DNA of 11,915 bases from an uncultured Eubacteriales bacterium (GTDB taxonomy: Bacteria; Bacillota; Clostridia; Christensenellales; UBA1242). The notes beneath the pieces are model-generated. The model was not told the origin of the DNA. It did no database searches and saw only the letters and a list, made by a program, of their open reading frames with translations. The position numbers were made by a program, and so were the translations under genes. Below are positions 7,936 through 11,915 of this stretch, piece by piece (the stretch's first letter is position 1; every line of letters starts with the position of its first letter). The stretch lies in the NCBI GenBank assembly GCA_905203455.1, contig CAJKVX010000025.1:1-11915 (forward strand). The letters are read 5' to 3'.

Positions 7936-7968
7936 AAAAAACATCAATTTTAGTATTGATGTTTTTTT
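7936..7968 (+). terminator. rpoBC intrinsic terminator, probably bidirectional
   Basis: ACATCAAT (7941-7948) pairs with ATTGATGT (7955-7962) around a 6-nt loop, followed by a run of seven T (7962-7968). An A-run on the left (7936-7940) extends the stem and supplies the T-run on the minus strand. It lies between convergent rpoC and gltX and should serve both. Confidence 0.8.
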
Positions 7969-8022
7969 ATGTTTAAAACAGAAAGTTTCGTATTGCTTGC
8001 CTAATTTTAAATTTAACTTAAT

Positions 8023-9675
8023 TTAACAGAAGTTTTTAAGGCGGGCTTTTACTTCATCTTCGCCTAAAATCTGCATGATTGTGTAAAGGTCAGGGGTTTG
8101 GTTTTTTCCTGTTAATGCCACCCTTATAATTGCGCAGGCGTCACTAACATTTCCAACAAAAGCGGTTGGGTTTGCCTTATATTCTTTGTTATCTGCAAAG
8201 CCAACTTTTGATGAAATTTCTTTAATTTGGGCAAACCAATCCTCTTTGTTAAGGTTGTGGTTATATTCACTTAAATAGGCAAAAATTAATGATTTTATTG
8301 TTTTTTCAGTAAATTTTGGGTCAAAATCACTGAATTTTGCGGTTTTTTTGGTTTCGTTAAACATGTAACCATAAAGGTTTTTGATTTCACTAAACTTTGA
8401 AATGTCTTTTCTTGGTCTTGGTGTGCCACGCTCAATTGAGAAAACTTGCAGGGCAATATTTTTATTTTTTTCTAAAACTTTTGCAAACTCGGCATCATTT
8501 TCTTTTGCCCAAGAAAGAGCCATGTTATAAACTTCATCTGCACTGAAATATGCGATAACATTTTTTGAAATGTTATCAAGTTTTTCAAAATCAAACATTG
8601 GGTTGTTGCTTCCAATTTTTTCAAGTTTGAAATTAAAATCTTTATAACTTGCAGTGGGGTTTTTAGCCCTCCATTGTTCATAATCACTGTTTAAAAGGTT
8701 CAAAAGATAATCTATTAAACTTAAAACGGGATAACCAAGTTTTAAAAAGTAGCGTGCATCTGCCTCTGGGTCTTTACGCTTGCTTAATTTTCTTTTATTG
8801 CCCTGTTCATCAATTTTACAAATAACAGGGGTGTGAGCATATTTTGGAGGTTTAAATCCAAATGCCTTAAAAATTTCAAGATGCGCTGAAAGTGATGACC
8901 ACCATTCTTCACCACGAACAACCAAAGTTGTGCCCATTAAGGTGTCGTCAACCACATGAGCAAGTGAATAAGGCGGAATGCCATCAGATTTTACAAGCAC
9001 AACATCTTTATTGTTTTCACGCAGTTCTCGTTTGCCCTTAATTTTATCAGTAAATTCAAAGGTTTTGTTTGGGTCGCCTTGGCTTTTAAGCCTTATTGCA
9101 AACTTTTCACCATTTTTTATTTTTTGCTCAATTTCTTCAAAGGTAAGGTTTCTGCAAGGGTCTTTTTCTTCAATGGTGTCGCTTGTTTCAAGTTGGTTTT
9201 CTCTTCTTTCAAGCACTTCTTCAACATTTTCATTTTTTCCACAAAAACAAGGGAACGCCAAGCCCAAAGAAACAAGATGTTTTGCAAAAGTGTGGTAAAT
9301 TTCAAGCCTTTGCGATTGAACATAAGGGCCATAATTCCCAACTGCTAAAACATCATCGCCCCTGTAACCTTCATTTGGCACAATGCCAAAGTTGCAAAGC
9401 ATGCTGTAAGCAATGTCTCCTGCACCTTTGATGTATCTTTTGCGGTCAGTATCTTCAAGCCTGAAATAAAAAACACCGTTGGTTTTTTCAGCCACAATTT
9501 TGTTAATAAGTGCACTGTAAAGATGCCCAATGTGAAGATAACCCGTTGGGCTTGGTGCAATTCTTGTAACCTCACAAGACTTTTCTAAATTTCTTGGTTT
9601 ATATAAATTGGTGTAATAGGTGATGTCTTTATTAATTTCAGGATAAAGCAAATCTGCTAGTTTTTGGTAATCCAT
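8023..9675 (-). CDS. gltX: Glutamate--tRNA ligase (class I GluRS, long form)
   Basis: Attaches glutamate to tRNA(Glu) using ATP, in the cytoplasm. The class I signatures are clear: RIAPSPTGYLHIGH with HIGH at 48-51, FRLEDTDRKR at about 71-80, and a KMSKS-type loop KLSKR at 296-300. At 550 aa it is longer than the common ~480-aa GluRS and has about 30 extra N-terminal residues; this resembles the longer GluRS group I know from Clostridia. Whether it also charges tRNA(Gln) cannot be told here. GAGGG about 7 nt upstream supports the ATG at 9675. The gene stands alone, convergent with rpoBC. Its leader shows no T-box (no GGTGGnACCGCG-like sequence on the minus strand), although T-boxes are common before tRNA synthetase genes in Firmicutes. 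GlnRS is unlikely from the motifs. Confidence 0.95.
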   Translation of the reverse strand: MDYQKLADLLYPEINKDITYYTNLYKPRNLEKSCEVTRIAPSPTGYLHIGHLYSALINKIVAEKTNGVFYFRLEDTDRKRYIKGAGDIAYSMLCNFGIVPNEGYRGDDVLAVGNYGPYVQSQRLEIYHTFAKHLVSLGLAFPCFCGKNENVEEVLERRENQLETSDTIEEKDPCRNLTFEEIEQKIKNGEKFAIRLKSQGDPNKTFEFTDKIKGKRELRENNKDVVLVKSDGIPPYSLAHVVDDTLMGTTLVVRGEEWWSSLSAHLEIFKAFGFKPPKYAHTPVICKIDEQGNKRKLSKRKDPEADARYFLKLGYPVLSLIDYLLNLLNSDYEQWRAKNPTASYKDFNFKLEKIGSNNPMFDFEKLDNISKNVIAYFSADEVYNMALSWAKENDAEFAKVLEKNKNIALQVFSIERGTPRPRKDISKFSEIKNLYGYMFNETKKTAKFSDFDPKFTEKTIKSLIFAYLSEYNHNLNKEDWFAQIKEISSKVGFADNKEYKANPTAFVGNVSDACAIIRVALTGKNQTPDLYTIMQILGEDEVKARLKNFC

Positions 9676-9755
9676 AAATTTCCCTCTTTTAAATGAAATG
9701 TAATTTGATTATTTAATTTTGTGTAGTAATTTTATTTTAAGAATTCAAAGTTTGG

Positions 9756-9767
9756 TTTGTTAACAAA
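9756..9767. repeat. 12-bp palindrome in the gltX leader
   Basis: TTTGTTAACAAA is a perfect palindrome about 80 nt before the gltX start and downstream of the candidate promoter. It could be an operator, but A/T-rich palindromes of this size can arise by chance. Confidence 0.2.
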
Positions 9768-9797
9768 ACACGCAAAAAACAATGTTTTTAGGGTAAA

Positions 9798-9826
9798 ATT
9801 TAATCAAAATTGCTTAAAATCATCAA
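9798..9826 (-). promoter_or_regulatory. Possible gltX promoter
   Basis: On the minus strand TTGATG (9826-9821) is followed after 17 nt by TTAAAT (9803-9798). Each box has four of six consensus bases. Transcription would start near 9791, leaving a leader of about 115 nt. Very A/T-rich surroundings make false matches likely. Confidence 0.3.
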
Positions 9827-10006
9827 TTTTTGCTTATTTTGTATTGTTTTTTTAATCTATGATACTTATTAAAATCTATTATTTTATGGCAATTATAACT
9901 TTAAAAATCTTAATTATTCTTAACTTGTTTTGCTTTTTTGTAAGGGTAAGTTTTGGTTTTTATTGTTTTGAGTTTGTTTTACAATAAATGCTGTGCTTAG
10001 CAAAAA

Positions 10007-10603
10007 TTAATTTTGTTCTTGGTTTTCATCAAGAAAAGTTGCCTGCATATCAGCAAGGTGTGCAAGCAGGGCAAGTGGAAATTTGTTAAATGCTTTGTTA
10101 TAATCATAACTTCCGCCCTGAACCCTTAAATCAAAACCGCCCATATGCCAGTTAATTGCCATGGCCTCTTCACGGGTAAGTTTAATAAAGCCTGAAAGCA
10201 TATAAACACTTTTTTCGCCATGCCCATAAGGCAGGTTATCATCAACAGTAAAGTAAGGTTTTTGAACCCAAACACCATCTTCTTTAACATTTCTCATTTC
10301 AACCTTATAGGTGTTGGTTTTGCAAAGGTCATGAAACAGACCAATAATTGCAACACTTTCTTTATTATACCCATCTTCACCATATTCACTTTCACACAGT
10401 CTTACAAGCCGTTCATAAACATTAAGCGAGTGTGCGCACAGCCCGCCTTCTTCACTTAAATGATATTTTGAACTTGCAGGGGCAGAAAAGAAGTCTGTTG
10501 TTTCAAGCCATGAAAGCAACGAATCAATCCCTTCACGCTTAATATCATCTTTTGCAAGCATAATAAAAGTTGTTTTGTTTTGTTCAATTAGTTCCTTTTC
10601 CAT
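10007..10603 (-). CDS. Small HD-domain phosphohydrolase-like protein
   Basis: A 198-aa protein built around an HD domain, the metal-dependent phosphohydrolase fold. The expected ligands are visible in order: H58 in CAHSLNVYERL, H91-D92 in GLFHDLCK, H128 in GHGEKS, H153 in INWHMGG, and D185 in AHLADMQAT. The whole set suggests an active phosphomonoesterase or phosphodiesterase. The substrate is unknown; the domain resembles HD modules of the YhaM exoribonuclease type, but the N-terminal OB-fold is missing. I chose the ATG at 10603. The frame can be extended to 10651, but that start would lie upstream of the predicted transcript start (near 10635), and the extra residues (MLKSLAKWAFFIYNFI) are encoded by a hairpin. 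Neither start has a ribosome binding site, so translation may be from a short leader. No membrane segment or signal peptide. Confidence 0.85.
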   Translation of the reverse strand: MEKELIEQNKTTFIMLAKDDIKREGIDSLLSWLETTDFFSAPASSKYHLSEEGGLCAHSLNVYERLVRLCESEYGEDGYNKESVAIIGLFHDLCKTNTYKVEMRNVKEDGVWVQKPYFTVDDNLPYGHGEKSVYMLSGFIKLTREEAMAINWHMGGFDLRVQGGSYDYNKAFNKFPLALLAHLADMQATFLDENQEQN

Positions 10604-10618
10604 AATAAAATTATAAAT

Positions 10619-10646
10619 AAAAAAAGCCCATTTTGCAAGGCTTTTT
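10619..10646 (-). terminator. Terminator-like hairpin just upstream of the HD gene
   Basis: AAAAAGCC (10621-10628) pairs with GGCTTTTT (10639-10646) around a 10-nt loop. On the minus strand it is followed by seven T (RC of 10619-10625), and the HD start codon is about 15 nt further on. On the plus strand a run of five T follows. It overlaps the -10 of the predicted HD promoter, so it would only stop transcripts that begin further upstream. Confidence 0.5.
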
Positions 10647-10670
10647 AACATTCAATGTGCTTTTTGTCAA
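10642..10670 (-). promoter_or_regulatory. Candidate promoter of the HD gene
   Basis: On the minus strand a perfect TTGACA (10670-10665) is followed after 17 nt by TAAAAA (10647-10642), preceded by TGT (extended -10). The start would be near 10635, giving a leader of about 30 nt. The spacer contains the near-palindrome ACATTCAATGT (10648-10658). Confidence 0.5.
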
Positions 10671-10671
10671 T

Positions 10672-10740
10672 AACTTTATAATTAAAGGTTGCAGTTAATT
10701 TATTATGTTAACCTTATAAAGAAAAATAAGTTATAAAGTT
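10672..10740. repeat. Nested inverted repeats upstream of the HD gene
   Basis: AACTTTATAA (10672-10681) and TTATAAAGTT (10731-10740) are perfect inverted copies. Inside them AAGGTT (10685-10690) pairs with AACCTT (10710-10715). The segment CTTTATAA (10674-10681) could instead pair with TTATAAAG (10714-10721), so two structures compete. It lies directly upstream of the HD promoter in the divergent control region. An operator cluster, an RNA switch or chance are all possible. Confidence 0.4.
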
Positions 10741-10780
10741 GCATAATCGATTTGGTGTAAAAATAACATTGAATATAGTT

Positions 10781-10809
10781 TTGAATGGTTATGGGGAAAA
10801 AAATAAAAC
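10781..10809 (+). promoter_or_regulatory. Weak candidate promoter of the 126-aa gene
   Basis: TTGAAT (10781-10786) is followed after 17 nt by TAAAAC (10804-10809). Both are imperfect. Transcription would start near 10816, giving a leader of about 70 nt. Confidence 0.25.
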
Positions 10810-10887
10810 CTATAAACTTGTAAGTTCATTTATGATATTCCCGAATGGTAAATTAAAAAGCAATACATTAATTGGAGGAGACCAATA

Positions 10888-11268
10888 ATGCAAGTTTATG
10901 ATAAAGTAAAGGTTCTAAAAGATACTGATTATTACAGTAGTAACGGAGTTTATAAAGGCATGGTTGGCAGAATAATTTCAGGTGAAATCAGAGATAATAG
11001 ATTTGATGTGTGTTTTATAGACCCCAAGTTTTATGACAACACCATAGTGTGGACAGATGAAACAATCAAAGATTTTGAAAATGATAAGTTTTGTGATATA
11101 AAAATTGAAGATTTAGAGGTTGTTGAGAAAGGTTTTGCGAACGATAAAATAATATTAGAGGAACTTCCTAAGCAAAACCCAAAATGGTGGTGCAAGGTTG
11201 AAAATGGCTACATTTTAAATTTGCTTGGAGACAGAAAAAATAAAATACCATATGACTATAATTCTTAG
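10888..11268 (+). CDS. Unrecognised 126-aa acidic protein
   Basis: I do not recognise a named family. A strong ribosome binding site GGAGGAG (10874-10880) lies 7 nt before the ATG, and a strong terminator follows 2 nt after the stop, so this is a real single-gene transcript. The N-terminal part (YDKVKVLKD, then GVYKGMVGRI) has the look of a small SH3-like or KOW-like beta barrel, similar in style to short hypothetical proteins of gut Clostridia that start this way. The middle is acidic (ETIKDFENDKFCD), and the C-terminal part has PKWWCKVENGY. There is no signal peptide and no membrane segment, so it is probably cytoplasmic. Function unknown; a role as an immunity-like or accessory protein cannot be excluded. 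Codon use matches the neighbours to the left rather than the gene to the right. Confidence 0.85.
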   Translation: MQVYDKVKVLKDTDYYSSNGVYKGMVGRIISGEIRDNRFDVCFIDPKFYDNTIVWTDETIKDFENDKFCDIKIEDLEVVEKGFANDKIILEELPKQNPKWWCKVENGYILNLLGDRKNKIPYDYNS

Positions 11269-11270
11269 TT

Positions 11271-11294
11271 CCTGCCTTTTAGGCAGGTTTTTTT
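11271..11294 (+). terminator. Intrinsic terminator of the 126-aa gene
   Basis: CCTGCC (11271-11276) pairs perfectly with GGCAGG (11282-11287) around a TTTTA loop, followed by seven T. It is a textbook intrinsic terminator immediately after the stop codon. Confidence 0.92.
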
Positions 11295-11323
11295 ATTTGT
11301 TTTTAAATTTCATAAAATAATTA

Positions 11324-11366
11324 AAAGCTGCAGGCAAAAATTTCTTTGCTTACAGCTTTGTTTTTT
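11324..11366. terminator. Bidirectional terminator hairpin between convergent genes
   Basis: AAAGCTG (11324-11330) pairs with CAGCTTT (11353-11359), and inside it GCAAA (11334-11338) pairs with TTTGC (11345-11349), separated by a 3x3 internal loop (CAG/TTA). Six T follow on the plus strand (11361-11366); on the minus strand a looser T-rich tail follows. It sits at the 3' end of the SSB-like gene and probably ends that transcript. Confidence 0.6.
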
Positions 11367-11915
11367 ATATAATGTCAAGTTGTTCGTCGTTTTTTTCTTT
11401 TTCTTTGATTTCCGTTTCCATTTTTGATATTGAAATCTCAAATGCTGTTTTTGTAACGGTCTGCGTTTCCGATATTCTTTTTTGATATTCTCTGCTCTGG
11501 ATTCTTCCCCAGATTTTAATATTTGTTCCGACTGCAAGATCCGACGAAAATCTTGCGTTTCTGCCCCAGGCAATACAAGGCATATAGTCCGACTTGTTGT
11601 ATGCTCTGTTAACGGCGATAAGAAGGTCTGTTATTTCCCTGCCGAACGGCGTAATTCTGTAAACGGGTGTTTTGCATACAAAACCGTTTAAGAATATGTA
11701 ATTCGGATTTTTAATGGTGTCTTCGCTGCAGTTTTTTGACAAATCGCGTGCAAAAACCGTTAAAACAAGTTTGTTTCCCGTCGGAGAATAATTATTGTAC
11801 GATCTGAACTGTCCGTCAATTTCAAGCGAATCGCCTTCTTGTATCGGGTCTTGTGCGATAAGCCTTTCAGATACAGTAATATTGATAAAATCCGAAATAC
11901 TGCTTAATCTCGGAA
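11365..11915 (-). CDS. Tandem OB-fold single-stranded DNA-binding-like protein, 5' end off the window
   Basis: The frame is open from the right edge to the stop at 11365, so at least 183 residues are visible and the N-terminus is missing. The first visible part contains RLSSISDFINITVSERL and EGDSLEIDGQFRSYNNYS, then LVLTVFARDL. The second part contains FLNGFVCKTPVYRITPFGRE, then AVNRAYNKSDYMPCIAWGRN and KIWGRIQSREYQK, ending in a charged tail without the classical acidic SSB tip. This two-OB-fold pattern matches a clostridial family usually annotated as single-stranded DNA-binding protein; some 40 N-terminal residues are probably missing. It should bind ssDNA, but its exact role (replication, repair or mobile element) is not known. 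Its codon use differs from the rest of the window: TCG and CCG, rare in rpoBC, recur here. A TTG at 11742 is internal, not the start. Confidence 0.85.
   Translation of the reverse strand, partial: PRLSSISDFINITVSERLIAQDPIQEGDSLEIDGQFRSYNNYSPTGNKLVLTVFARDLSKNCSEDTIKNPNYIFLNGFVCKTPVYRITPFGREITDLLIAVNRAYNKSDYMPCIAWGRNARFSSDLAVGTNIKIWGRIQSREYQKRISETQTVTKTAFEISISKMETEIKEKEKNDEQLDII

Larger units (their letters stand above)
9676..10006. other. AT-rich intergenic region between gltX and the HD gene
   Basis: This 331-nt gap has no convincing gene on either strand. It contains the possible gltX promoter (9798-9826), the palindrome at 9756-9767, and only a weak hairpin after the HD gene (TGCT/AGCA near 9990-10003), which is not a convincing terminator. 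The HD gene may therefore be read through into gltX. Confidence 0.6.

Noticed and set aside
9676..10006. Hidden small gene or CRISPR-like repeats in the gltX-HD gap
   Set aside because: No frame of useful length with a ribosome binding site and no regularly spaced repeats; only AT-rich noncoding sequence.
10604..10651. Longer start of the HD gene at 10651
   Set aside because: The extra 16 codons lie across a terminator hairpin and the predicted -10 box, start upstream of the predicted transcript start, have no ribosome binding site, and encode a hydrophobic stretch unlike the family.
11482..11691. Plus-strand ORF of about 69 codons opposite the SSB-like gene
   Set aside because: It has no ribosome binding site, lies fully antisense to a gene with clear family motifs, and its translation resembles no protein.

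Overview
This window comes from a low-GC, AT-rich bacterium of the Clostridia type (Bacillota). The beta subunit (1243 aa) and beta' subunit (1184 aa) have the lengths and sequence character of clostridial RNA polymerase. AGGAG-type ribosome binding sites and intrinsic hairpin-plus-T-run terminators are abundant, and the partial gene at the right edge belongs to an SSB-like family I know from Clostridia. Genus or family cannot be named from sequence alone; an uncultured gut lineage is plausible.

Layout. Positions 1-530 hold the start of an unrecognised gene pointing left (1-109), a good sigma-A-type promoter pointing right (262-291), a possible second promoter (388-415), and a long leader. 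The leader carries a 19-bp terminator-like hairpin (434-498) just before rpoB. rpoB (531-4262) and rpoC (4318-7872) follow as a two-gene operon closed by tandem hairpins (7896-7968). gltX, a glutamyl-tRNA synthetase of the long ~550-aa type, lies convergently on the minus strand (8023-9675). After a 331-nt AT-rich gap comes a small HD-domain phosphohydrolase-like gene, also on the minus strand (10007-10603). A 284-nt divergent control region full of inverted repeats separates it from an unrecognised 126-aa protein on the plus strand (10888-11268), which has a strong terminator. The window ends inside a minus-strand gene for a tandem OB-fold SSB-like protein (11365 to beyond 11915), whose codon use is clearly unlike its neighbours.

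How it fits together. rpoBC makes the transcription machinery and gltX charges tRNA for translation, so most of the window is core information processing. There is no ribosomal protein L7/L12 (rplL) end upstream of rpoB, so rpoBC is cut off from the usual rplKAJL-rpoBC cluster, at least within 530 nt, and appears to have its own promoter and leader.

No new multi-gene defence or mobile system is visible. The most interesting signal is inside rpoC and rpoB. The near-invariant trigger-loop histidine (E. coli beta' H936) is a glutamine here, and it comes with further unusual substitutions in the bridge helix, next to the catalytic Asp triad, in fork loop 2, near the NTP site of beta, and in the rifampicin pocket. 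The polymerase active centre of this lineage seems to have diverged as a set.
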